From Actinomycetota bacterium (lineage in GTDB: Bacteria > Actinomycetota > Acidimicrobiia > Acidimicrobiales > JAMCPL01), in contig JAMCPC010000019.1 of assembly GCA_023379725.1 (NCBI GenBank), positions 8,097 to 14,815 on the forward strand: a stretch of DNA of 6,719 nucleotides, written 5' to 3'. The notes beneath the pieces were generated by a model. The model was not told where the DNA came from and searched no databases. It worked only from the letters and a program-made list of their open reading frames with translations. A program made the position numbers and the translations under genes. Below, piece by piece: positions 1 to 6,117 of this stretch (positions are counted from its first letter, which is position 1; each line of letters begins with the position of its first letter).

Positions 1-107
1 ACGTGTTGGATATTCGGATTCCACCTGCGCTTTGTGCGCCTGTGTGAGTGGCTCACCGACATGCCGAACGATGGATGCTTGCCACATATGTCACATACTG
101 AACGCAT
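1..107 (-). CDS. rpmB: Ribosomal protein bL28, N-terminal part (cut by window edge)
   Basis: This is the first 35 codons of ribosomal protein L28, a small protein of the large ribosomal subunit, read on the - strand from ATG at 107-105 and leaving the window at base 1. It is too short to stand out as an open frame, but the translation is diagnostic: MRSVCDICGKHPSFG, then SVSHSHRRTKRRWNPNIQ. The CxxC pair (C5, C8) is the first half of the zinc site found in the Cys-containing (C+) form of L28; the second pair would lie outside the window. The RRWNPNIQ ending is typical of actinobacterial and related L28 proteins. An AAAGGAG ribosome binding site precedes the ATG. The gene diverges from the fakA-like gene, so both are probably controlled from 108-241. 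The identification is firm; only the C-terminal part is unseen. Confidence 0.93.
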   Translation of the reverse strand, partial: MRSVCDICGKHPSFGMSVSHSHRRTKRRWNPNIQH

Positions 108-118
108 TTTTCAAATTT

Positions 119-125
119 CTCCTTT
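119..125 (-). promoter_or_regulatory. Ribosome binding site of rpmB
   Basis: On the - strand this reads AAAGGAG, 11 bases before the rpmB ATG. It is a good match to the anti-Shine-Dalgarno sequence and supports the ATG at 107 as the start. Confidence 0.75.
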
Positions 126-145
126 GTCTTGTACAGTCTTATGCA

Positions 146-151
146 ATTTTA
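146..151 (-). promoter_or_regulatory. Possible -10 element of rpmB
   Basis: The - strand reads TAAAAT, 5 of 6 matches to the TATAAT consensus, and would place a transcript start about 30 bases before the rpmB ATG. No convincing -35 box is seen upstream. It overlaps the edge of the first 15-bp direct repeat (150-164), so a protein bound there could block it. This is inferred from sequence only. Confidence 0.3.
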
Positions 152-184
152 TCAGGTCATATATAAGTCTATCAGGTCATATAT
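150..184. repeat. Two 15-bp direct repeats in the divergent promoter region
   Basis: TATCAGGTCATATAT occurs exactly at 150-164 and again at 170-184, starts 20 bases apart (about two helical turns). A third partial copy, TATCAGG, follows at 182-188. The repeats lie between the divergent rpmB and fakA-like genes. Same-face spacing and this position fit a regulator binding site, but a simple duplication is also possible because short duplications are common in this window. Confidence 0.7.
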
Positions 185-227
185 CAGGCAATGGCACATA
201 AGGCACACATAGCCACCCGTTACAGGT

Positions 228-233
228 TATCAT
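228..233 (+). promoter_or_regulatory. Possible -10 element of the fakA-like gene, suggesting a leaderless mRNA
   Basis: TATCAT matches TATAAT at 5 of 6 positions. Its last base is 9 bases before the G of the GTG start at 242, so transcription would begin at or within a couple of bases of the start codon. Leaderless mRNAs of this type are common in actinobacteria. No clear -35 box is present. This is an inference from spacing, supported by the lack of a ribosome binding site at a usable distance from this start. Confidence 0.35.
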
Positions 234-241
234 GCTTTTAG

Positions 242-2158
242 GTGAATATGAAACGTACGCTATACCCCAATGACATTGCCGATGTGATCCAATCCTTTCG
301 CGACCTCTTACATAGTCACGAAGATATAGTAAATCGTCTAAATGTCTATCCCGTCCCGGATGGCGATACAGGTACGAATATGGCGCGTACCCTGGATGCG
401 GTGGCAGAAGCCCTACACGATGCAGGGACTATCCAGTACGGCATATCCTCCAATGATGCAGCAGGTACTGTTGAGGTGGATACCGGCGACAATGATGCTG
501 CTGGGTCAGATGATAGTGGGGACTTGCGAGAGACATCCAGTAATTCTGATGTTCTGACCATGCAGCAGGTCTGCCATGCGTTATCGTTTGGATCTTTGAT
601 GGGAGCGAGAGGAAATTCGGGAGTCATCCTTTCTCAAATTCTTAGAGGCTTTGCTGGGGTGATAAAAGGTTTTGAAGAGGTGGATGAGGTTCTATTTGCC
701 CAATCCCTGAGAACTGCCGATGCAGCCGCCAGGGAAGCGGTACTGAAGCCTGTAGAGGGTACATTGCTGACGGTAGTACGCGCGGCGGCTGATGGGGCTG
801 AAGGTACTCTTGCTGGTATTGATTATGCTGGTCGAGCTTATGCGCAGGAGGACTGCACAGTAGATACATCATCTCCAACGGATAGTAATGGACATCCAGA
901 CAGCGGCAACCCATTGTACGATGTGATAGTCTCTGCCCGCCAGGCCGCGGCTGATGCCCTGGAGCGTACACCCGAGATGCTTCCGGTGCTTGCCGAGGCA
1001 GGGGTGGTGGATGCCGGAGGTAGGGGGTTCTTGTTGCTTTTCGATGCACTACTCCATGTTGTGGCCGACCAGCCACTCCCCACGCCACCTCCTATATCGG
1101 AGTTGCATGGACACCTTGAGCTGACCACTACAGTCGATCTGGATGTGAGTGATGAAACAGGCGAATATTCCGGCGGTGCCGGAGAGCCGAGCGCCCACCT
1201 TAGTACCCGCTATGAAGTGATGTATCTACTGGATGCTCCTGATTCGTCTATTCCGGCATTCAAAGAGGTGTGGGCAGGCATAGGTGATTCTATCGTAGTA
1301 GTAGGTGGTGACGGAATATGGAACTGCCATATACATACAAACGATATTGGAGATGCCATAGAGGCTGCCCTTGATATAGGGCGTCCAAAGAATATCCGAG
1401 TAACCGATCTGGCGGAGCAGGTTCAAGAGGAGAGATGGGTACGAGAGGTAGAATCAGGGTCGGCCGCCTCACAAGAGGGTGCAGAACCAGAGGCTGCTAC
1501 CACTACATCTGTAGTCGCAGTTGTTAACGGAGAGGGTATCGGTCGCATATTCAGATCACTTGGCGTACATCATCACGTGCAGGGAGGACAGTCCATGAAT
1601 CCGTCTGTAGCGGAGATGCTCGCCGTGATAGATGAAGTACCCTCTCCAGAGGTGGTGATATTGCCGAATAACGACAACATTTTGCCGGTAGCCCTTCAAG
1701 CTGCTGAGCTATCTACCAAGACGGTAGAGGTGGTACCTACCGGTGGGAGCATAGAAGGATTTGCCGCTTTGCTGGAGTACGATCCACAGGCGCATGCCAG
1801 GGATAACGTCCATTCTATGGCAGAGTCGGCCCGCCGGGTTGCAAGCGGAGAGGTGACCGTAGCGGTCAGGGATGCAGAAGGACCGGAGGGACAGATCAAA
1901 CGCGGTGATTGGCTTGGGCTTACCAGGGAGGGGATAGCCTTTTCCGGTGAATCAATATTTGATGTGACCAGCCGATTGATCGACTTCCTTCTGTCGTCTC
2001 AGGGTGGAGAACTAGTTACCCTGATTGAGGGGGAGGGTTCAAGTACTTCAGTTACAAGGCAGCTTAGAGGGTGGCTCTCCGAGGAGCACCCGGCAGTGGA
2101 GCTGGAAGTCCATGATGGCGGCCAGCCATTGTATCCGTATCTGATTGGAGTAGAATGA
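242..2158 (+). CDS. fakA: DAK2-domain fatty acid kinase, FakA/YloV family
   Basis: FakA-type kinases phosphorylate fatty acids held by a FakB (DegV-family) carrier, feeding the PlsX/PlsY phospholipid route. No FakB gene is in the window. The N-terminal DAK2 domain (about 1-280) shows NVYPVPDGDTGTNM at 34-47, with the acidic Mg/ATP-binding residues D40 and D42, then GARGNSGVILSQILRGF from 121 and VVDAGGRGF near 254-262. A middle domain (about 320-400) carries the conserved HIHT (H363, H365). A C-terminal DegV-like domain (about 420-638) has GGQSMNPS and ILPNNDNI. At 638 residues it is longer than the roughly 550 I expect, because of acidic low-complexity inserts at about 64-100 and 190-220. 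NDAAG occurs twice in the first insert. Where staphylococcal FakA has a Cys in the middle domain, this protein appears to have R323-Y324. The start is uncertain: GTG at 242 has no ribosome binding site but a -10-like box upstream; ATG at 248 is the alternative. The family is sure; the fatty acid substrate is inferred. Confidence 0.88.
   Translation: MNMKRTLYPNDIADVIQSFRDLLHSHEDIVNRLNVYPVPDGDTGTNMARTLDAVAEALHDAGTIQYGISSNDAAGTVEVDTGDNDAAGSDDSGDLRETSSNSDVLTMQQVCHALSFGSLMGARGNSGVILSQILRGFAGVIKGFEEVDEVLFAQSLRTADAAAREAVLKPVEGTLLTVVRAAADGAEGTLAGIDYAGRAYAQEDCTVDTSSPTDSNGHPDSGNPLYDVIVSARQAAADALERTPEMLPVLAEAGVVDAGGRGFLLLFDALLHVVADQPLPTPPPISELHGHLELTTTVDLDVSDETGEYSGGAGEPSAHLSTRYEVMYLLDAPDSSIPAFKEVWAGIGDSIVVVGGDGIWNCHIHTNDIGDAIEAALDIGRPKNIRVTDLAEQVQEERWVREVESGSAASQEGAEPEAATTTSVVAVVNGEGIGRIFRSLGVHHHVQGGQSMNPSVAEMLAVIDEVPSPEVVILPNNDNILPVALQAAELSTKTVEVVPTGGSIEGFAALLEYDPQAHARDNVHSMAESARRVASGEVTVAVRDAEGPEGQIKRGDWLGLTREGIAFSGESIFDVTSRLIDFLLSSQGGELVTLIEGEGSSTSVTRQLRGWLSEEHPAVELEVHDGGQPLYPYLIGVE
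452..505 (+). repeat. Duplicated NDAAG segment in the acidic insert of the fakA-like gene
   Basis: The codons for NDAAG appear at 452-466 (residues 71-75) and 491-505 (residues 84-88), 39 bases apart. The two copies differ only in synonymous positions. They lie in an Asp/Ser/Gly-rich stretch between the DGDTGTNM motif and the GARGNSG motif, where the family normally has a short loop. Confidence 0.6.
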
Positions 2159-2168
2159 TTGCAATGCG

Positions 2169-2219
2169 CCAAGCTACACCAAGCTACGCCAAGCACTATA
2201 TAGTATGCGTAGCGTAGCT
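2169..2219. repeat. Three 10-bp tandem repeats and an overlapping inverted repeat upstream of recG
   Basis: CCAAGCTACA (2169-2178), CCAAGCTACG (2179-2188) and CCAAGCACTA (2189-2198) are adjacent 10-bp units. AGCTACGC at 2182-2189 can pair with GCGTAGCT at 2212-2219, giving an 8-bp stem with a 22-base loop that contains the perfect palindrome ACTATATAGT (2195-2204). Farther on, TAGCTGGTA occurs at 2219-2227 and 2237-2245. No T-run follows the stem, so a classical intrinsic terminator is unlikely. Function is unknown. Confidence 0.6.
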
Positions 2220-2263
2220 AGCTGGTATGCATGGAATAGCTGGTACAGCGCCATACATATCTG

Positions 2264-4612
2264 ATGAGATCTCTCATGTCCTTGGCAAAGATCCCCGTAG
2301 ACGTGTTGAAGGGGGTGGGTGAGAAGTATAGTGATTCGTTGGCCACTGTAGGCATTTACAGTGTGCTTGATCTTTTGACCTGTTACCCGTATCGTTATGA
2401 GGATCGCCGTCAGGTAGCCGAGATAGATACCATGGTGCCAGGAAATTCGGCGTGGCTGCGCGTTAGGGTAATGGATATAGATTCAAGACGCTTACGTAAT
2501 GGACGTACAGTGGTAAACATCGTTGCAGGCGACGGCAGCGGAACCCTGAAGGTGGTGTTTTTCAATCAACCCTGGCGAGCAAGGCAGCTTAGGCAGGGTA
2601 GTCATATATGGATCTTTGGCGAGCTGGCCATTCATCGCAATAGCGTACAGATGGTCAATCCAATTGTAGATACCTCGCCTGAACTGCCTCAATTGGGTCT
2701 TATCCCGGTTTACCCGGCGTCGGAGAAAGCCTCTATTACCAGCTCGGATATTATGCGATTCGTAGAAGAGGCGTTGAATAGGGCAGGCGAATTGGCTGAT
2801 CCACTTGATAATGCTACACGGCAGCGTCTGGAATTGTGGGACAGGACTACGGCTTTCAGGAAGATACACAGACCGGTTGACCCCAGAGAAGTAGTGCTTG
2901 CTCGCCGCCGCCTGGCGTTTGATGAGTTGCTTTGGCTGCAGATCCATTTGGCGATGGCAGACAATAGGCGCAAAAGATTTTCAATCGGTATCCGTCACGA
3001 TATTACAGGTATAGACGGGGGAGGTATAGGCGATCGTGAGGGGATCGACGAACATGACTTCATAGACCATGGTGTCGTTGGCAGTGCTTTGGATGTTGGC
3101 AATGGGGGTAGCGGTATTGTTGGTGATGGTACTTTAGATACCAGCGGAAATGATGCTGACAACAGTGCTGGCAACAGTGCTGGCATTGAAAGGGATAAAA
3201 TCGTCGACGGAAAGGGCGACATAGGTGCGGATAGCAGTATCGTGAGCTCTTTTTTGCGTGCACTTCCATTTGAACTTACCGAGTCGCAGTTGAATGCTCT
3301 GTACGATATAGCTAAAGATATGTCTGGCAGCCTCCCTATGCATAGGCTTTTACAGGGAGACGTAGGTTCTGGAAAGACTGTCGTGGCCGCTGCAGCGATG
3401 TTGATCGGGGTACAGGGAGGTTATCAGGCTGCGCTCATGGCACCTACTGAAGTGCTGGCAGAGCAGCACCTTATTTCACTACGCTCGCTTATGGGTGAGA
3501 TACTCGTCTATGATGATGGTGCAATAGGGGGAATGCGCCCTTTCGAAATACAATTGCTCACTGGTCGTATGCCGGCAACACATCGAAGACGGATACTTAA
3601 TGACATTGCAGAGGGTAGAGTCGATATTGTCGTTGGCACTCATGCCCTGCTTGGTCAGGCGGTATCCTTCAATAATCTGGGCGTAGTAGTAGTGGATGAG
3701 CAGCACCGGTTTGGCGTGGAGCAACGATTGTCGATAAGGGGTAAGGGGGTAGATTCCGGAAGCCATGATCCCGATGTACTGGTCATGACTGCTACCCCGA
3801 TACCGCGTACTGCTGCGCTTGCAATATTTGGAGATCTCGATCAGACGGTAATGAACGAAATGCCCAAAGGTCGCCGTCCCGTACGCACCATATGGGTGAA
3901 AGAGGCTCAAGATGAGGCAAGAGTATGGGAAAGAGTGCGCTCAGAGGTGGACGCGGGTCACAATGTCTACGTGGTCTGTCCCCTGATTGACGACAATGAA
4001 CGGCTTGAAGCCACATCTACCGCTCAAGAATTGGATAAGTTGGCAACGGGGCCGCTCTCTGGTGTGGATATCGGGGTCATGCATGGCCAACTACCCGCAA
4101 ACACCAAGGCTGAGATTATGCAGAGGTTCAAGGCAGGTGATGTGAGAGTGCTGGTTTCTACGACTGTTATTGAGGTAGGGGTGGATGTGCCGAATGCTAC
4201 CGTAATGGTGATTGAGAGCGCTGAAAGATTTGGTCTTTCCCAACTCCATCAGCTGCGCGGTAGGGTAGGGCGTTCTGACCTGCCTGCCTGGTGCTATGCA
4301 ATAGGTAAACCGACCACAAAAGATGGGGAGAGGCGTTTGGAGGCATTTGCATCTACTACAGACGGGTTCGAATTGGCAGAGATGGATATGGATATACGTG
4401 GGGAAGGCGCGATCCTGGGTACCCGCCAGGCTGGGAGGAGTGGCTTCAAGTTGGCTACGCTGAGACGGGTGGATAGAGAGTTTGTAGAGATGGCACGCTT
4501 AGTAGCTGTAGATCTGGTATCCCGTGATCCCGAGCTGGCAATGAACAATTTGCTTCGCGACGAAGTAGACATGTTTATCTCGGGTGCCGCTCATTATTTG
4601 GTGAGTGGGTGA
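2264..4612 (+). CDS. recG: ATP-dependent DNA helicase RecG
   Basis: RecG is a superfamily 2 translocase that reverses stalled replication forks and processes branched recombination intermediates. The N-terminal part reads LKGVGEKYSDSL, then LLTCYPYRYEDRR, followed by the OB-fold wedge domain (about 50-165). Helicase motifs are complete: Walker A GDVGSGKT at 365-372, DEQH at 478-481, TATPIPRT at 509-516, HGQ at 607-609, and QLRGRVGR at 663-670, followed by the RecG-specific region DMDIRGEGAILGTRQAG. At 782 residues it is longer than the usual roughly 690-740. The excess is a Gly/Asp/Ile-rich, probably disordered insert at about 245-325, between the N-terminal region and the first helicase domain (FLRALPFELT, 330-339). 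The frame is intact and no key residue is missing, so the enzyme should be active. The start is uncertain: ATG at 2264 or in-frame ATG at 2276; neither has a good ribosome binding site. The spacer to the fakA-like gene is 105 bases. Confidence 0.97.
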   Translation: MRSLMSLAKIPVDVLKGVGEKYSDSLATVGIYSVLDLLTCYPYRYEDRRQVAEIDTMVPGNSAWLRVRVMDIDSRRLRNGRTVVNIVAGDGSGTLKVVFFNQPWRARQLRQGSHIWIFGELAIHRNSVQMVNPIVDTSPELPQLGLIPVYPASEKASITSSDIMRFVEEALNRAGELADPLDNATRQRLELWDRTTAFRKIHRPVDPREVVLARRRLAFDELLWLQIHLAMADNRRKRFSIGIRHDITGIDGGGIGDREGIDEHDFIDHGVVGSALDVGNGGSGIVGDGTLDTSGNDADNSAGNSAGIERDKIVDGKGDIGADSSIVSSFLRALPFELTESQLNALYDIAKDMSGSLPMHRLLQGDVGSGKTVVAAAAMLIGVQGGYQAALMAPTEVLAEQHLISLRSLMGEILVYDDGAIGGMRPFEIQLLTGRMPATHRRRILNDIAEGRVDIVVGTHALLGQAVSFNNLGVVVVDEQHRFGVEQRLSIRGKGVDSGSHDPDVLVMTATPIPRTAALAIFGDLDQTVMNEMPKGRRPVRTIWVKEAQDEARVWERVRSEVDAGHNVYVVCPLIDDNERLEATSTAQELDKLATGPLSGVDIGVMHGQLPANTKAEIMQRFKAGDVRVLVSTTVIEVGVDVPNATVMVIESAERFGLSQLHQLRGRVGRSDLPAWCYAIGKPTTKDGERRLEAFASTTDGFELAEMDMDIRGEGAILGTRQAGRSGFKLATLRRVDREFVEMARLVAVDLVSRDPELAMNNLLRDEVDMFISGAAHYLVSG
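3149..3184 (+). repeat. 12-bp tandem repeat inside recG
   Basis: AACAGTGCTGGC occurs twice back to back (3161-3172 and 3173-3184), preceded by the diverged unit AATGATGCTGAC (3149-3160). They encode NDAD-NSAG-NSAG. The array lies within the low-complexity insert of RecG and keeps the frame, which points to recent expansion by slippage or unequal exchange. Confidence 0.75.
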
Positions 4613-4657
4613 GCAGGTCGGGTGGATAGTGTTGTGCTAGTGATGGATATGTGGTGG

Positions 4658-4687
4658 TTGACTTATTCGTCGAGACCATCAAGTCAA
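4658..4687. other. 7-bp inverted repeat between recG and rsmD
   Basis: TTGACTT (4658-4664) and AAGTCAA (4681-4687) are perfect inverted copies separated by 16 bases. The arms are short and A/T-rich with no T-run after them, so this is a poor intrinsic terminator. It could be an operator or chance. The surrounding 175-base spacer is strikingly G/T-rich on the + strand and holds no credible gene. Confidence 0.3.
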
Positions 4688-4762
4688 AGGCCGGTGTTTG
4701 ATAATGGGCGTGTACGGGTTTCTGGTGGGAGATGAGAGGTGATGAGCGAGTGGGTGATGCCG

Positions 4763-4787
4763 GTGAACTGGTTCACTATATAGAGCT
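4763..4787 (+). promoter_or_regulatory. Palindromic site and TATATA box just before rsmD
   Basis: GTGAAC-TG-GTTCAC (4763-4776) is an inverted repeat with 6-bp arms and a 2-base centre. It abuts TATATA (4777-4782), which lies 5 bases before the rsmD ATG. No Shine-Dalgarno sequence is present. The arrangement fits a -10 box for a leaderless rsmD mRNA with an operator overlapping its upstream side, but TATATA is only a 4 of 6 match to consensus and there is no -35 box. The decamer CACTATATAG here (4774-4783) also occurs at 2194-2203 upstream of recG. Confidence 0.35.
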
Positions 4788-5528
4788 ATGAAAATTATCG
4801 GTGGCATCTACAAAGGGAGGAATATACGCTATCCTCATGGCGCGGTAAACTTACGCCCCACTTCGGCACTGGTGCGTAAGGCTATCTTCGATATGGTAGG
4901 CAGCATATCCATATTCGGAGTACTTGGGGTAATTGAAGGCGCCGAGGTAGCGGACATTTATGCTGGTACTGGCATGCTGGGCATCGAAGCCATTTCCAGG
5001 GGGGCAGGCAGGGTGACATTTGTAGAGTCCAATCACCGTGCGGCAATGAGCATAAAACAGAACCTTGATGACCTTGGCGTTCCGGTGAGTAGGTATAGTA
5101 TTATCCATTCTCGGGTGGACAGATTCCTGCGGTCGAGTAGTATGTTTGACATTGCGTTTGTAGATGCACCATACGATCTGGTCTATTCTGTGCCTGGTGC
5201 CTACTCTGTCGTTGACCACCATTTGGGTGAACCTGCCGGACACAGCGGTCCTGCCGGACACAGCGGTTCTGCCAGACACAGCGGTTCTGCCAGACACAGT
5301 GAACCTGCCGGACACAGCGGTCCTGCCAGCTCAAGTGAGAAGAGGGCAGACAGGAGGACACCGGTTATAGGCGGTAATCTATTGAGCCAGTTGCGAGCTT
5401 CACTTGCCGTGATAGAGACAAGGCCAGGTGATTATATCATTCCATCTGGATGGGAGGTAATTAAACAGCACAGATACGGTGGCACTATGGTTACGGTATT
5501 ACGTATGCGGACTTCATCTACTACCTGA
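4788..5528 (+). CDS. rsmD: 16S rRNA (guanine-N2)-methyltransferase RsmD with tandem-repeat insert
   Basis: RsmD methylates N2 of G966 (E. coli numbering) of 16S rRNA during 30S subunit assembly, using S-adenosylmethionine. The start is well placed: MKIIGGIYKGR matches the usual IIGG..RGR opening, followed by LRPTSALVRKAIFDMV. The SAM-binding motif is DIYAGTGMLGIEA at 56-68. The catalytic motif is DAPY at 126-129, where most relatives have DPPY or DPPF. After it comes an insert of six 6-residue units of the PAGHSG/SARHSG type (149-184). The fold then resumes with LRASLAVIETRPG and a final W-to-RYGGT stretch typical of the C-terminus. The length is 246 residues against a usual roughly 185-200, explained largely by the insert. 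The nearest in-frame stop upstream is at 4764, and no other start codon lies between it and this ATG. No ribosome binding site is visible. A pseudogene is unlikely because the frame and the flanking motifs are intact. Confidence 0.92.
   Translation: MKIIGGIYKGRNIRYPHGAVNLRPTSALVRKAIFDMVGSISIFGVLGVIEGAEVADIYAGTGMLGIEAISRGAGRVTFVESNHRAAMSIKQNLDDLGVPVSRYSIIHSRVDRFLRSSSMFDIAFVDAPYDLVYSVPGAYSVVDHHLGEPAGHSGPAGHSGSARHSGSARHSEPAGHSGPASSSEKRADRRTPVIGGNLLSQLRASLAVIETRPGDYIIPSGWEVIKQHRYGGTMVTVLRMRTSSTT
5232..5339 (+). repeat. 18-bp tandem repeat array (six units) in rsmD
   Basis: Six adjacent 18-bp units start at 5232, 5250, 5268, 5286, 5304 and 5322. The type unit CCTGCCGGACACAGCGGT is exact in units 1, 2 and 5. 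Units 3 and 4 share TCTGCCAGACACAG and differ at their ends; unit 6 is diverged in its second half. They encode PAGHSG, PAGHSG, SARHSG, SARHSE, PAGHSG and PASSSE. The variant pattern suggests duplication of multi-unit blocks. As a multiple of 3, changes in copy number would keep rsmD in frame. Confidence 0.95.
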
Positions 5529-5616
5529 GTAGTTGTGCTGTCGATCCTAAGATTGGTGTGGCGCTCTATGGATGGCATTTTATCATTCTAGGTAGTAGTA
5601 TCTATACATAATCTAT

Positions 5617-5622
5617 GGAGGT
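5617..5622 (+). promoter_or_regulatory. Ribosome binding site that decides the coaD TTG start
   Basis: GGAGGT lies 9 bases before the TTG at 5632. This strong match supports translation from the unusual TTG, which also gives the expected CoaD N-terminus. Confidence 0.85.
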
Positions 5623-5631
5623 AAGTAGCAA

Positions 5632-6117
5632 TTGACAACTGTTTTGTTTCCTGGCTCATTTGATCCATTTCACAATGGCCATCTTGAAGTAGTAGAGCGT
5701 GCAGTAAAGATGTTCGATCAGGTAGTGGTTGCCGTATTGCGAAACCCGCAGAAGACTGACCCTATGTTTACATTGGAAGAGCGCCAAGAGATGATAGAAC
5801 GATCGGTTACGCATCTTGACAGGGTACGTATAGTGGCTATCAGTACGTTAGTTGTGAATGTGGCCAGGGATGTCGGTGCCAATGCAATTGTAAAGGGATT
5901 GCGTGCCGTTACCGACTTCGAGAACGAGTTGCAGATGGCTCAGATGAACTACCAATTGTCGGGGATAGATACCATATTCATACCTACCGACTCCATGTCC
6001 TCGTTTATAGCGTCACGCCTGCTCAGAGAGGTTGCAAGATTCAATGGTGATGTAAGTGGATTTGTACCGGCTCCGGTTGCCGAACAGCTTAAGCTAAGAT
6101 GTGGAGGTACTCCATGA
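5632..6117 (+). CDS. coaD: Phosphopantetheine adenylyltransferase CoaD
   Basis: CoaD joins 4'-phosphopantetheine and ATP to make dephospho-CoA, the penultimate step of coenzyme A synthesis, in the cytoplasm. At 161 residues it has the family's normal length. The nucleotidyltransferase opening VLFPGSFDPFHNGH (4-17) contains the ATP-binding HxGH (H14, H17); most CoaD proteins have TxGH there. KGLRAVTDFENE (88-99) is a CoaD hallmark and distinguishes it from NadD. The C-terminal motif reads FIASRLLRE (125-133) in place of the common FISSSLVKE, followed by GDVSGFVP. The start is TTG, supported by the GGAGGT site and by alignment with the family N-terminus. The stop codon overlaps the next gene's ATG (ATGA), implying translational coupling. 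The 103-base spacer after rsmD shows no clear promoter. I see no low-complexity insert, unlike its neighbours. Confidence 0.96.
   Translation: MTTVLFPGSFDPFHNGHLEVVERAVKMFDQVVVAVLRNPQKTDPMFTLEERQEMIERSVTHLDRVRIVAISTLVVNVARDVGANAIVKGLRAVTDFENELQMAQMNYQLSGIDTIFIPTDSMSSFIASRLLREVARFNGDVSGFVPAPVAEQLKLRCGGTP
6103..6108 (+). promoter_or_regulatory. Ribosome binding site of the SepIVA-like gene
   Basis: GGAGGT inside the 3' end of coaD lies 5 bases before the ATG at 6114. It fixes the start of the downstream gene, which overlaps the coaD stop as ATGA. Confidence 0.85.

Noticed and set aside
150..184. Zur operator controlling rpmB
   Set aside because: The repeats are direct, not palindromic, and do not resemble the known Zur consensus. 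The L28 is also the zinc-containing form, not the zinc-free paralogue usually under Zur control.
642..1128. - strand open frames opposite the fakA-like gene
   Set aside because: The translations are rich in Pro, Arg, His and Ser without recognisable motifs, while the + strand shows conserved DAK2 motifs throughout.
4658..4687. Intrinsic terminator after recG
   Set aside because: The stem is only 7 bp and A/T-rich, the loop is 16 bases, and no T-run follows.
4763..4776. LexA (SOS) box before rsmD
   Set aside because: The actinobacterial box has GAAC-N4-GTTC spacing. Here the GAAC and GTTC halves are only 2 bases apart, so it does not fit.
5101..5370. Long overlapping open frames on both strands across rsmD, with repeated peptides such as LPDTAV and SGRTAV
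   Set aside because: They arise because the 18-bp array has no stop codon in several frames. None has a family match I recognise, and rsmD motifs on both sides fix the true frame.
5603..5612. coaD promoter at TATACATAAT
   Set aside because: A transcript start 6-7 bases downstream would fall at or inside the GGAGGT ribosome binding site, removing its use, and there is no -35 box.
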